DNA of 64,000 nt from Alectoria sarmentosa (lineage: Eukaryota > Ascomycota > Lecanoromycetes > Lecanorales > Parmeliaceae). Made by a program: the position numbers and the translations under genes. Numbering within the stretch: position 1 is the stretch's first letter; the number at the start of each line of letters is the position of its first letter. Under the pieces are notes generated by a model. It was not told the DNA's origin. It searched no databases and worked only from the letters and a program-made list of their open reading frames with translations. Shown here piece by piece: positions 45,687-57,136 of the stretch. The DNA lies in NCBI GenBank assembly GCA_009733775.1, contig WOGZ01000024.1, positions 1 through 64,000 on the forward strand. The letters are read 5' to 3'.

Positions 45687-46370
45687 TCTGTTATGCCGGT
45701 GGAAGAGACAGCTGGAATAGCTGGGTCCATGAAGCTGAGAAGAGCCCCCCCGCGTATGCGGACCGCATGCACCAAGGAAGCGTATTGTCTTTTCGCGCGG
45801 CATTGCCATGGGCGCCGTCGCATGGTGAATAGGATTCTCAACCTACAATTCGATAGGCCGCAAGGTATTTCACTTACCAAATCCTCGTACTCAACATTTT
45901 GCCAATTGAATGATGCCAATGACTGCGGGCTGTTCCTCTAGAACCTTGAAAGCCACGAGACACGCTAGCGTTATTCCCGAATCTCTTATCTCCATGGGAA
46001 ATTGCAGGAAGGAACACGAAGGAGAAACATCTGTCTTCATTGAGTGTTCTTTGCATCCCACAGTCTTCCTCGATCTCACCAGCATCACTACAGAGTCTGC
46101 ATGTTCTTTTGCTGCGGTTCAATCACATTCGCCATCATTGACGTCGCAAGCTCCCCTACGCCCATCCTCAGCCTTTCAGCATCACGTCGACAATCCGGCG
46201 CAACGTCTTTAGCAGACTACAACTCTTGACCAGCAAGCCGGGGGAGCTACATTATTGGCCAACTATACCAATTCGCGTTTGGATATCTTCTGAACCTCCC
46301 TGAATTAAGCCCGGTCAAGGAGCTTTCAAATTCTTCGCTACAAACTGATTCTTCTGGTGCGGGGAACAGC
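45687..46370. other. Intergenic region
   Basis: About 680 bp with no recognisable gene. It should hold the promoter of the CBM48 gene. Confidence 0.4.
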
Positions 46371-48738
46371 ATGGGGAGTTTCGTGTTCAAATGGTGCGTT
46401 CGGATACTCTGGGCAATGGCACAGATCGGGAAGTAGCCAGGAAGGAGTTAACGGGAGAGCCACGAGAACGCCCTCTCTAAAGACGTGGCCCAACGACGGC
46501 TCATCGTGAGGCCCAAGCCCGCTGACTTCTTCTCAACTTAGGCACCACCCAGCACATGAAGTCTACGTAACTGGCACATTCGACGATTGGGCAAAGAGTG
46601 TGAAGCTGGAAAACAATGGTGAACACTTCGAGAAGCTCGTAGAGCTACCCGCGTCGGATGAGAAGATATTCTATAAGGTACGTTACGCCTTTACCCCACA
46701 GCCGCGCCTTTTGAGTACGAAGAGATCCGGCCAACCCACAAGCTCGGATTGAGTTGTTCCAACGCCATTGTTTCCACATCTCAACGCTACACGATATGGT
46801 GGATGCGCGAATTCATTCGGCTGCTTGACTAGCTCAAATGCAAGCGCAAAGGGTCTTGCTCGGCGATAAGGCAACCCTGCTGACATACAACTTCTCCTCT
46901 TCCTTCACAATTGGGCTGAAGCGAGCTTGCAAGTACCAATTCCTGCAACCTCTATTTTGGAGTGAAAGATATTCTTCGACTCATCTTCTCATCGAGCACA
47001 TTCGCTGATCGATATCCTGATACAGTTTGTTGTTGACGGCAGTTGGACGACAGATCATACAGTTCCTCAAGAAAGCGACGGTGCAAGCAACGTGAATAAC
47101 GTCCTCCTTCCCGGAAACATCACCCGACCACACTCATCGGGCCCCGCAGCTACAGGCATAATGTCCGGAGTTACCCCTCTATCTACAACTGCAGGCTTGG
47201 CCGGCAGTGTGCCAAAGGAAGCAGAACGAGATATAAGGCCTGGTTCAGCATCTTCTGATGTACCAGGAAGCTTTCCTGAGACACCATTCCATGACGCATC
47301 AGAGTATAACGTCGATCCGATCCCGGCGACTTATGGTATGGGCAACCCCATCATCCTGGCACCTGGAGAGGAGGTCCCTCCACCGAATACCCTCACTTCC
47401 AACACGGTGTCCTCGACTGCTCACGATGACACCTCTCTCAAAAAGAGCGCAGAGGACTCTGAGCAGACGTTTGGCGTGGCTCCTCTCCCAGCCACCACTG
47501 GCACTGGAAATCCGATCTCATTACAGCCTGGCGAGAAAGTTCCTCATCCCAGCGAATTCACTCAAAATACTACAACATCGCATGTAACCACGGACAAAGA
47601 ATCATATGAAAGTGCAGGGGGTGCGCCACAACTGCCTGAGTTCGGCCCTCCAGATAACGAGCATGAAGCTCTGGGAGGAATGTTTAAGATGCCAGGAATT
47701 GGGGGAACCATGATACCGGAATCTAGCTTGCCAATGGGAGAAGGAGCTGCATCGGAAGTAGACAAAGGCCCAATAATACAATCCGCTGGAGCACAAAGCA
47801 CAACCGCTGCCCTTGCGGGTGAGGTGCCGTTAGAGCCGAGAGGAGTACCTAACATCGTCCAGGAGAGCCAGCAAGAAGCTGGATTCAGTCCAGAGGCTAG
47901 TGAAAACAAGGAAGCCGTGAAGGAGAAGTCTACAATGGAAAAGGAGCTTGAGACCAAAGTCCCAGAAGAGCCAGCTACGTCTGAAAGCACTGGTGTAGCT
48001 GCATCTGAAGGCACCGGCGGCACCAGTGATGGCGTGGGCAAGGACGGTGCGATGGCCGCTGGAGGTGTCGTAGCTGGGGGTGCAGTGGCTGCCGCCGCTG
48101 CGGCTTCTCACGGTCTCCCGTCGTCCGTGCAGCAGTCAATCGACGAGATGAACAAGGGGTCTGCCATCGCTCCAACCGTTCCGGATGTAGTTCAAGAATC
48201 TATCACGAAATCTCATCAATCACCAGAGGCAGCCGGAGACAAGACTATGGTCGAAGAGAAGACTGCCGTGGAGAAAGAACTGCTTTCTGACGTCAAGAGG
48301 GAAGATGACGTCGGAGAGCCAGCTCCTTCCTCCAGCGCTGCGTTGACCGAGGGTGCTCCAGCTCCCACTGGATCTGAGAATGCTCCGCCACCAATTTCCA
48401 AGGACTCTGCGCCTGTCACCAGTGCCGCAGCGCCTGCGCAAACACCAGCTGCCGGAAACTCAATGAAGCAAGCAGTGCAGTCCCAACCTGACTCTCGAGA
48501 TATCTCTCCGATGTCCAAGCCCATCAAGCAGACGCAAAACCAGACGCAGCCAATTGTGACGACCGGTGTAGGCTCCAGCGCTGCTCCTCAGACATCACAA
48601 CAACCAGACAAGGCCGTCCCTGCAGCAAAACCGAGTCCTGCAGCAAGCAATTCCGTGGCCGTGGACAAGAAAGCGAAACGAGCGAGTGGATTCTTTGGGA
48701 AACTGAAGTCGAAGTTTAGTGATAAGAAACAGGGTTGA
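46371..48738 (+). CDS. CBM48 (AMPK-type glycogen-binding) protein, Crp1/Mdg1-like
   Basis: Exons 46371-46393, 46542-46677 and 47026-48738 encode 623 residues. The first exon is only 23 nt (MGSFVFK plus part of W). Splicing builds a CBM48 fold in residues 1-80: FKWHHPAHEVYVTGTFDDW, then KLVELP..IFYKFVVDGSWTTD. The rest is disordered and Pro/Ser/Glu-rich, with two internal repeat pairs: PATYGMGNPIILAPGEEVP with PATTGTGNPISLQPGEKVP, and VPNIVQES..MEKELE with VPDVVQES..VEKELL. The C-terminus is basic, FFGKLKSKFSDKKQ, perhaps binding membrane or nucleic acid. The yeast relatives Crp1 (cruciform-DNA binding) and Mdg1 have the same head. Whether this protein binds glycogen is untested. The 348-nt second intron is the longest in the window. 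Confidence 0.87.
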
Positions 48739-49110
48739 CATAGCGCGATTAGTTCAGCGATTCTAGATGGGTAATAGTTGTTGGACAGAGCAGGGAGAAA
48801 CATGCGATGGGGCAATGAGCGAGTAGTCAATTGGCTTTGAAAGTGCTTGCTTGTGACTCTTCGATGGTCCATTTTGCATTATACCAAGCCTCGTTTGTTG
48901 CTGCATTAATGCATTAATTCTTTCTGAATATAAACGGATCTCATCATGTCTTGCAGGTATTATTGTCAAAGCAACACGTCGTCTCCCTAATTCCAATGCC
49001 TCGAGTCCGAAATGTGGACTGTAGTCGTGACAGCACTAGCGCCGAGAATGACTTTATTCGGCATCACTGTGAATCCAGCATAGAAAAACCACACTTACCA
49101 AGACACAAAT
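48739..49110. other. Intergenic region
   Basis: About 370 bp: 3' flank of the CBM48 gene and promoter of SPF27. No other feature is seen. Confidence 0.4.
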
Positions 49111-49765
49111 ATGCATTTGATAGCAGAAAGCCACGACTCTTTGCCTTGTAACAATAGAAGTCCTTCGTCTTCCACGGCCAAGCTAACCAGCAAAACCAGA
49201 TGTCGACCGCGAGCCCAATGACGCCGAAAGTGCAGCCGCCCACGCCCTCATAGCCTCTTCACTTTCCCCAGACGCAGACTCTACAATCCACCCTTCATTA
49301 CCCGACGCTCCCACAACTGATTTCTCACCCCTCGTGCAATCCGAGCTCGATCGGGTCGTGGCCAAGGAGCCCCTGAAAGGAATCGACGTGGACCGATACG
49401 AAGCTAACATAGGAGCCCCCACCGCAGACGCCGCCGCCCTCAAAGCCGCATATACAAACTCTTCATACCTCACTCTCCGCCTGCAAGCTTTGGAGCTGTT
49501 AGAACAATTCGGCAAGAACGCGTGGCTGGTTGCGAATGATCAGCTGGAATCTATGCTCAGGGAAATAGAGAAAGAATTGGTGGAGACTCGGGAGGCTACA
49601 ACGGAGACTAATCGGGAGAGGAAAAAAGCGCAGGAGGGGAGGAGAGGGGAACTGGAGGGGGGCGAGAGGGCTTGGAGAGAGGGCGTGGGGGCTTTAGTAG
49701 ACGTGCAGGTTGCGACGGGAGAGGTGGAGGGAAGGTGGAGGGAGAAGTTGAGAGGGAGTGGATGA
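49111..49765 (+). CDS. Pre-mRNA splicing factor SPF27 (BCAS2 family)
   Basis: Exons 49111-49147 and 49200-49765 encode 200 residues. The first exon is 37 nt and gives MHLIAESHDSLP. The 52-nt intron (GTAACA..ACCAG, branch GCTAAC) then yields SLPYVDREPNDAESAA, the conserved start of the family. The core VVAKEPLKGIDVDRYEA and the helical block LRLQALELLEQFGKNAWLVAN define BCAS2/SPF27. The C-terminus is a Glu/Arg-rich coiled coil (REIEKELVETREATTETNR). The protein is a structural subunit of the Prp19 (NineTeen) complex, needed to activate the spliceosome. The gene is easily truncated by automatic prediction because exon 1 is so short. Confidence 0.9.
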
Positions 49766-50980
49766 GGCTTTTGCGCATGGAGTGTAACACAAAACACAGA
49801 AGTGACGAGTGCCTGTGACCGAGTTCCATGGTAGGGATCTACGAAGACGTCTATAATCGGATTCGACTTGTACCGCTCGACCGATGCTACGGCTTTCTAT
49901 GGCACGATCTATTGTTGCACAAGCTACGAGTGCAGTACCTATGCCAACGTGTATCTGGCAGAGGGGACTTTGAGGCAGCCGGAGACATTCTTGACGACGA
50001 CTGGTATACGCGAGGAGATGCGCTGGACTGTGACGGCTTCAAGGGTCTGATTGTTCCAAACAAGCAAAAGCAAGATGTGGCAGGTAAGAAGATATACTTT
50101 GTGGCTTCTTGGCGACGTTGGGGGCATAAGGATATGCTCCGAAAGAGGAAAGCTTCTCGAAGGCAATGGAAGGCTTCTGGAAGGAATTGGAAGGTTTCCC
50201 CACATTGTCCGTGCGACAAGCGACCTGCCACCAAAAACTTACTTGCATCAGCAAGGCGATAATGATATGCCACGTCCATAATGCCCTTCAGAATCGATTT
50301 GATGTTCTAGATTGCTTCTCCACGTATGTCAGAGCATCACAGTACTTGGAACTGGCTGTCCAGCATAGAGACTGACAGGTAGCGATAAAGGAAGAAGAAT
50401 ATGCTGGCTGGCTGCATATTTTGAAACTGCCTTGTCAATTAGAAATGGTCATGCGTAGACTTGTCATAGGCTGCCAATGCATTTGCACGTCGACGTAGCT
50501 TTGCCGATCTCTTGACAAGCTACGTCAATTGGTAAAAGTCAAGAAAAGTCCAGTGTAGCGTTGAAGAATAAGGTCAGGAAGGTAAGGTAGTCAAGACTTG
50601 CGTGCTTGCTAAGAATCGAAGAATCTAATAATAAGAATTACAACAGCACTTATACTTAATTGTAGGGAAAGTAGAGGATTCAAATACCAGCTGCTAAACT
50701 CCTGCTCCTACTCTTCTGCTCTCCTGCTGCCCCTCTTCACACTCATCTCACCCATCACAATCTCCGCTCCTTGAACCACACTCCTTGCCTACCCAATGCC
50801 CTAAAGCACCGCAACTGTGCATCACTATCATCAACAATCTCTCCAATATTTTCCATCACCTTCCTTGAATGATAACGTCCATCTCTTTGCAATCGCTGCC
50901 TCCCATCACCAAGCACTCATCGTTCTCTTTGTCTATCATCCTAACAAACAACAAAGCCTATATCCACCCACCCACCTACC
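49766..50980. other. Intergenic region and leader of the PKA-R gene
   Basis: About 1.2 kb. An ATG-less open stretch at 49835-50050 (GFDLYRSTDATAFYGTIYCC.. in part) looks protein-like and might be an exon or relic, but I cannot extend it. Near 50148-50200 there are loose copies of GGAAGGCTTCTGGAAGG. The right part is a CT-rich leader with an upstream ORF at 50869-50988. Confidence 0.35.
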
Positions 50981-50988
50981 ATGGCTGA
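50869..50988 (+). promoter_or_regulatory. Upstream ORF overlapping the PKA-R start
   Basis: An ATG at 50869 opens 39 codons whose TGA (50986-50988) lies just inside the main gene, overlapping ATGGCTGA in another frame. Its ATG context is weak (T at -3), while the main ATG has A at -3. It could lower or tune translation if it is in the transcript. Confidence 0.45.
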
Positions 50989-52171
50989 ATCTACCTTCCC
51001 CGGCGGCTCAGGCCCCTTCGGAGGCTTCAACTCCGCTCGCTCTCCCAGCATGGCCAACGTGCACGAAGATGAAGAATCCGACACCATCACCTCCCCAACC
51101 AACACCGCCTCTACACCTGCTGCCTACGGCTCCCCCTTCGCCAACTCCTCCAATTTTTCCTTCAACGCATCCTCGGCCCACAGCCAACCGCCCTCTGCGT
51201 TCCGTCCACCGGGCCCAGACGATCAAGGCTTCCCAAACAATTACAATATGACGCGCAGAACTTCCGTTTCCGCCGAATCCCTCACGCCCACCAACCACCA
51301 GGACAGCAACTGGAAACCGCCCTATCACCAGAAAACTCAAGATCAGCTATCCCGTCTCCGTGCTTCCGTCAGCTCCAACTTCCTCTTCTCCCACCTCGAT
51401 GACGATTCCGCCAACGTCGTTCTCGGCGCCCTGGTCGAGAAGCCGATCCCGGCCAAAGACATCAAAGTGATCACCCAAGGCGATGCAGGTGACTACTTTT
51501 ACGTCGTCGAGCGCGGCGTCTTTGATATCTACGTTAACCCTGTCGGGCAAGTCACCCCTGGCCCTGATGGTATGGGCCAGAAAGTCAATACGATTGGCCC
51601 AGGAGGTAGCTTTGGAGAGTTGGCATTGATGTATAACGCGCCGAGGGCAGCGACGGTAGTCAGTACGGAAAAGGAGAGCACACTTTGGGCGCTGGATAGG
51701 GTCACATTCAGGCGGATCTTGATGGATAGTGCGTTTCAAAGACGAAGAATGTATGAGAGCTTTCTTGAGGAGGTGCCGTTGCTCTCGACTCTTACACTCT
51801 ACGAACGCTCGAAAATCGCAGACGCATTGGATACGCAGAAATTTCCACCTGGTGCTGTAATCATCCGCGAAGGCGACCCCGGAGAAGCGTTCTTCATCCT
51901 TGAGTCAGGGGAAGCGGAGGTCTACAAGAGCGATAGTGGCGACAGTGTCGTTAAGAGATACAAAAAGGGCGACTACTTCGGAGAATTGGCGCTGCTGGAC
52001 GACAAACCCAGGGCTGCGAGTGTGCTTGCTGCGAAGAATGGAGGCGAGGTCAAAGTGGCATACTTGGGGAAGCAAGGCTTTCAGAGACTGCTGGGGCCTG
52101 TGGAAGGGATCATGAGAAGGAATGATTACTCTGGGAGCGGTCGGGAGGGGATTGCATCGGCTACGACATGA
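50981..52171 (+). CDS. cAMP-dependent protein kinase regulatory subunit
   Basis: A single exon encodes 396 residues. The Ser/Pro-rich N-terminus is followed by the inhibitor site RRTSV (residues 92-96), which occupies the catalytic subunit's substrate cleft. Two cyclic-nucleotide-binding domains follow, each with a phosphate-binding cassette: GGSFGELALMYNAPRAATV and GDYFGELALLDDKPRAASV, both with the Glu and Arg that contact cAMP. When cAMP binds, the catalytic subunits are freed. In fungi this controls growth, development and carbon response. Length and domains are typical for filamentous fungi. The classical N-terminal dimerisation helix is not obvious, as in several fungal homologues. Confidence 0.95.
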   Translation: MAESTFPGGSGPFGGFNSARSPSMANVHEDEESDTITSPTNTASTPAAYGSPFANSSNFSFNASSAHSQPPSAFRPPGPDDQGFPNNYNMTRRTSVSAESLTPTNHQDSNWKPPYHQKTQDQLSRLRASVSSNFLFSHLDDDSANVVLGALVEKPIPAKDIKVITQGDAGDYFYVVERGVFDIYVNPVGQVTPGPDGMGQKVNTIGPGGSFGELALMYNAPRAATVVSTEKESTLWALDRVTFRRILMDSAFQRRRMYESFLEEVPLLSTLTLYERSKIADALDTQKFPPGAVIIREGDPGEAFFILESGEAEVYKSDSGDSVVKRYKKGDYFGELALLDDKPRAASVLAAKNGGEVKVAYLGKQGFQRLLGPVEGIMRRNDYSGSGREGIASATT

Positions 52172-52799
52172 TGCTTGGATGAAAAGAGATAGAGAAGACC
52201 GGACAGGGTCTTCGAGGAGGAGAAGGGAGAAAACCGGTCGGATGGGCAGATGGAGAGGATGGATAGATGGTTTGGCTAAACACCTCTGGGCTTATGGCAC
52301 TTGCTTGTGCCCTCTTACTATCTTTATCACCCTTTGTACTGTCAAACTTGTAGGATATAGTATCGGCAGCGATGGGTAGGAGATCAATAGGAGGGAGGAG
52401 GACTTTGCTTTGTACATTTGCTGCAGGAGCTCTTCGACCAATCAATCTAGCAACCACCTACTTCTATTCGCTAAGCAGGGAAACATCGTTCGGGGAAATG
52501 AAATCGATGTGAGTAAGTGATTTGCTTGGCTAACGAGTCCATTTATATTGATTTCCGGACTTCTTTTCCTTAGTATCGTCTTTTTGCATTCTCCCTTACT
52601 TTACGGCAGAGCTGTCCTTCTGATCCTGCTGACGCCGAGGCAAAAATGCCCCATCAGACTCCAACCTGTCAGCAACATGACCCGAACCTACATCTCTATC
52701 GTACGGCTTCATAGTCCTCCCCATACTGAAATCCTCAACAGACGCCTTGTTCACGACCGTTAAGACCTTCCTCACAACCACCAAAGCCTCTAGGGTTTA
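52172..52799. other. Convergent intergenic region
   Basis: About 630 bp of 3' flanks. A purine-rich GA tract (52180-52270) follows the PKA-R stop. No gene is seen. Confidence 0.4.
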
Positions 52800-55123
52800 C
52801 TACGATGCTTGACCTCTTGGTTTCGAATTCTTCGGAACCCTTCGCTTCTTGTCCATTACGCCGTGCATCTTGATCGTTCCCATCGGCCCGGACACGTATC
52901 CGTGAACAATCCTGGCTCTGGCCTCGATCTTACGTATATTCGTCGTTTGTGTGTCCCCGGCCTGGTTCTGCGTTTGTGCATGAGGTGCGCGCTTGGATGC
53001 TGCGGCTCTTGCTGCCAATGCCGATTTGGGCGCCGCAATGGCTTGGAGCAACGTTTTCTGATCAGTTGGTGATGATGGCTCCCATCCGTATTCATCATCA
53101 TTGGTCCCATGCAGCCTCTGTAATTTCCTCTTTTCCTCAGCCGCGATGGCCTTTTCTCTTTCCTCTTTAAGTTTAGTTCTAGCACGCCTTTCGCGAGTGC
53201 GCGCAAGCCCCTCGCGATACGAAGCAGGTCTCATGCCATCACTTAAGCCATCTTCGGCCTCAACACTTTTAGCCGCGTTTTCGTCGATGGTCTCGAATAC
53301 TGAGACGGGAATGTTTTCGTCGTCTACTGCAATGCCTTTGTACTGGTTCACCCGCTTCTCGAATTCTTTCGTGATCCTGTCCTTCGAGTAGTCTTGATCA
53401 TCTAGCTTTCTGGGATTTGCGCATCGCTCTACCCTGTTCCGTCGCTCCTCGAATGGTCTGTAGTCTGCCCTTAGAAAGCTGTCCAGGCAAGACCATATCC
53501 TGCCCTTTGCCCTATCATCTGACTTTTCGCTCTGTGCCTCAAGAGCGGCTTGGATGCTCTCCCTTGCTTTGTTGAAGGTGGCTTGAATGTGCTTGATAGC
53601 ATAAGCATTCTTGCCAAGGTCGTTTAGGTCATTGGCTGGGTCTTGTAGGCACAGAAGATACGGCTTCCGTGGGTAAAATTTCTGCATCTTGTCGATGCCG
53701 TTTAGTTGTGGGTCAGCGATCCGGGCCATTCGTTCTTCCAAGGGCCACCCTTCCTTTCGCTTTTCAAAGACGCGGGGTGGATTGGCCGAAAAGCCAGCTT
53801 TGTACAGGTCTGCCTTGCCATAAAACTCCAGCACATGCAACAACTGACCGGCAAGATCTTCTGAGACATATTTGCCGCTTGAGTGCTTCATAGCTGTAAC
53901 GATCATCATGAGAATAGAATAAGAGCCAAGACCGCCTTCGAAGACTGTCGTTAGACCTCTTACTTCGAGGCAGTACCGAAGAATGATATATAACGGGCGC
54001 AGTGACGGAAATTCGGACAGATAGGCAACTGTGTGCTCTTGAGCAGCTTGATAAGGGGCCATCGTCTGAATTTGTACGTTCAGCCCTGTAGCAACATGCT
54101 TAGACCGGGTGATAGGAACACGAGCGTGCCGGACGAAGTCGGTATTGCTAAACTTATTTGAAGAACGGAAGTGCCTGTCCACTTTCCTCAACGCTGTCAC
54201 AGCCTTGGGCTTGTTGTTATATTCCAAAGACTGCGCTGGAAGTATCCAACCTCCCGGAAGAGAATTCGGAAGTGTAAAGGTGAAGTCGAAATCGGAGATT
54301 GGCGTTGCCAGGCCAGTGCTTCGGGATCCGTGCAAAGTCAATGACTTGATCTCTGGCTCTTTCCGCACGACTGAATTGACGTCGGAGATGACGAGCTGAG
54401 AAGCGGCTTCTTCCGTCGGACTCAACCTCATGTAGACTTCGTAGGCTTTGATCTCGTCTGTCAGGCTATGATGCATATTAGCCAACGACACCCATGGTGG
54501 CTTTCCAGAACAAACCGCTCAAGGTAGTTTTCATTTGTAGTTTCCATGTACGCCAGCCAGGGCCGTTGCATTGGCATGTCCTCGGAGCTGTGATTGATTT
54601 TCCAAGGTTGCTTGGGCCATTGTGCAACGCCGGTATACTCTAAGGGATCGGTCCTTTTGACATAGCTTCTGGAACCTGTATTTCCGTATCTTTCTTTGGC
54701 CTGCACGGAGTCAGCTGGCCACATCTGATGCGGTTCTTCTTCCTTCCTTTCGTGTGTTTTCTTGGCCCCGCTGCCTCCATCGCCACCATTACCTAGAAAT
54801 GGCCGCAATATTGGTCCTGCGAGATCGACTTGTGGTTGTGCAACCTTTCGAATGACAGCCGCTCTGTTCGATGCTCGATGTGCTTCAAGTGTGGCGGAAA
54901 GGTCGTCGACAATTATATCTTTGGCATCTTCCTGCCTTCTGGCCAGCGCCTTCACACCGCTGTCTTGCCATGGCTCCAAGGTGTCTATCGCTTCTTTGTC
55001 GCTGTTGGCTACGGGCACAGTGCTAGCATTGGAGAGACGCCGGATATGGACGTTGTAGAAGAACCAAGGGACCCACGGTTGACAGCAAGAGCGGAGACGC
55101 AATGCGGGTCGATACATGAGCAA
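52800..55123 (-). CDS. Nucleotidyltransferase, non-canonical poly(A) polymerase type, probably mitochondrial
   Basis: Exons 55123-54516 and 54465-52800 (minus) encode 757 residues. The two open frames overlap, but a 50-nt intron (GTTTGT..CATCATAG, branch GCTAAT) joins them in frame as NYLERLTDEIKAYEVYMRLSP. The catalytic nucleotidyltransferase signature is LHGSRSTGLATPISDFDFTF, with the GS pair and DxD metal ligands. The PAP/25A-associated region follows (FEGGLGSYSILMMIVTAM). The first ~40 residues are Arg-rich without acids (MLMYRPALRLRSC..), like a mitochondrial presequence, so RNA tailing in mitochondria is the likely role. The C-terminal third is charged and disordered. The template-independent RNA nucleotide addition is inferred from the family. 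Confidence 0.85.
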
Positions 55124-55612
55124 TGCATCTTTGGATTACGCTGACATGCTGCTGTTGGTATGACTATGCGGTCGTCGTCGCCGTCACGATCAAATTTCTT
55201 TGAGGTGGCTGAGAATCCGCCAAGGGTGGCTTTGATATTTAGTGGTAGTGTGGCTATTGGACCCTTAATAAATCAACATCTTCGGACAACTGAGTGCTCT
55301 GATCGTCGCGTTTGGTGCCTTTGAATCCCTTTTAAAGTAGTCAAGTCGAGCAACAGTAGTATGGCTCAAGTGTGCAATGGCAGTCTTCGGAAGGAAGGAG
55401 CCCATGTGTTCCTTCCATTCCGAGGTATGAGACCGCTTGATTTGGACTACACATACAACTTTTCCTCGCTTTCTTCACTCCTTGCATACGGTCTACTACG
55501 ATTTCACAACAAACAAAAGGTCTCCTGCCGCTGTAGTCCTCTCATCTAAACATTTGTCGACACTGCCAGTCTGTCGGTAGACGGGTATACTCCCTGATCA
55601 ACAGCCATAAAT
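55124..55612. promoter_or_regulatory. Divergent promoter region
   Basis: About 490 bp between the nucleotidyltransferase and trehalose phosphatase genes, which point away from each other. No clear TATA box or repeat is seen. Confidence 0.4.
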
Positions 55613-56582
55613 ATGGTTGCACAGCGATTGGAAGAAGCCAATATATTGGCTACTTACCATTCAGCCAAGCAAAGTCTTCTCTTATTCGACTATGACGGAA
55701 CTCTTACCCCCATAGTCGAGAACCCTGCTGCTGCGATTCTTTCAGATGAGGCTCTCAGGTCCATTCAAAAACTTGCTTCAGATCCTAGAAATGCGGTCTG
55801 GATCATCAGCGGACGCAACCAGTCGTTTCTCGAGCAATTGTTCGGTCATTTGACTAAAATTGGTCTCGTTGCAGAACATGGGTCGTTTCTACGCTCCCCG
55901 GGTTCTGGTGACTGGGAGGACTTGACAGCAAAAGTCGACATGACTTGGCAAGAAGAGGTCGTCAAGATTTTCCGGAAGTATACCGACCTGACTCCTGGTT
56001 CACGCATCGAGAAGAAATGCGCGGCCGTGGTCTGGCACTTTCGTCAAGCTAGTCAGGATTACGCTACCTTGCAGGCGGCCGAGTGCAAGAAGGACCTGGA
56101 GAGCACTATCGCCAGAAATTATCCTCTAGAGTTCATCAATGGAAAATGCGTGCTCGAAGCCCGCCTGAGGTTTGTCAATAAAGGACAGATAGCGCAGAGA
56201 CTTGTCGACGAAATCAGGGCAGTATCAGGGAAGCCTCCGGACTTTGTGCTCTGTTTTGGTGACGACGTCACAGATGAGGGTTTGTTAGATGCCTGTTATA
56301 TGTCGTATAGGCTTTTGATCCGCTGATCCACTTATAGATATGTTTCGTGCTCTCCGTGATTCTGATCTACCGAAAAACACAGTGTTCTCTGTGACTATAG
56401 GCGAGAGTCAGAAACTCACAGACGCCGATTGGATTCTCTCGGATCCAACTGAGGTCGTTGCTACGATCATGATGCTGAATGAGTCCGATGGATATATTGG
56501 GGGGGAAGATACTGGGCAGAGTGGTAGTAGCAACAGGGTGCTGCCGGTCCCACGAAGCTTCCTGTTGGGGTCTGGACCATAA
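55613..56582 (+). CDS. Trehalose-6-phosphate phosphatase (stand-alone, OtsB type)
   Basis: Exons 55613-56279 and 56338-56582 encode 303 residues. The 58-nt intron (GTTTGT..CTTATAG) joins the final HAD motif, giving FGDDVTDEDMFRAL. The unspliced frame would end at 56326. HAD motif I is FDYDGTLTP, with nucleophile Asp26 and acid Asp28, and motif II lies in WIISGRNQ. The family-specific GLVAEHGSF and RFVNKGQI are present. The enzyme removes phosphate from trehalose-6-phosphate to make trehalose, a stress protectant. Most fungi use the large two-domain Tps2, so a single-domain protein of 303 residues is notable. The last ~25 residues are a poorly conserved Ser/Gly-rich tail. Confidence 0.92.
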
Positions 56583-57136
56583 TCCCTCGACACAATTGGG
56601 CCTTTCCTCCACTCGGCTACAAAATAGTAGAGTTATGAGACGGGGGTTTGCGTTATTTTACATGGATAACAGGATCATGCGGTGGAGGCAATATGGCTCT
56701 TCTCCTTGCTATCGCAGCACATCAATGGGTAGACTGCTCTGGCAGATGAGCAAATTGTGGCGGAGAGCCAATAAAGGACCTATTCGCTCTCAATGGAAAA
56801 GCTTGCACGCTATCATCTTAATGAAGCCGACCCTGTTCCTGGTACCCTTGCGTTCCCAATCACCATGATGATGCCTAGATCGTGCGCTTCGGAGTCCCAG
56901 AGGACACCTTGAATTTCTCAATCTCTCTCATATTTTGTGCGCTAAAAAAAAGAACGCTCTCAAGGCGGTATTTGCAGAGGAAAATGGCGCTGCTGTGCAC
57001 AGGCTGCATAATCAGCCCAGTCATTTGTCTGTTGGAACTTCTTTTCATTTGTCCCTACTTTCTTAAAAGCAGACCTCCCCCTCTCCAACTACCATCTTCA
57101 TTTTCCAATCACCACACTCTTCCAACAACCGGAAAG
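56583..57136. other. Intergenic region
   Basis: About 550 bp. One frame reads GSCGGGNMALLLAIAAHQW and, after a stop, CGGEPIKDLFALNGKAC near 56675-56810. That is protein-like but has no clear start. It may be a relic or the start of a spliced gene I cannot resolve. Confidence 0.35.

Noticed and set aside
48782..48805. Partial match to the ~30-bp motif (minus strand, GCATGTTTCTCCC)
   Set aside because: Only half of the motif is present and the GGACTAGC tail is missing, so chance is the simpler explanation.
49828..50262. 144-codon plus-strand open frame
   Set aside because: Its composition is random, with a Lys/Arg/Trp-rich end created by a short DNA repeat. It overlaps the more protein-like frame at 49835-50050.
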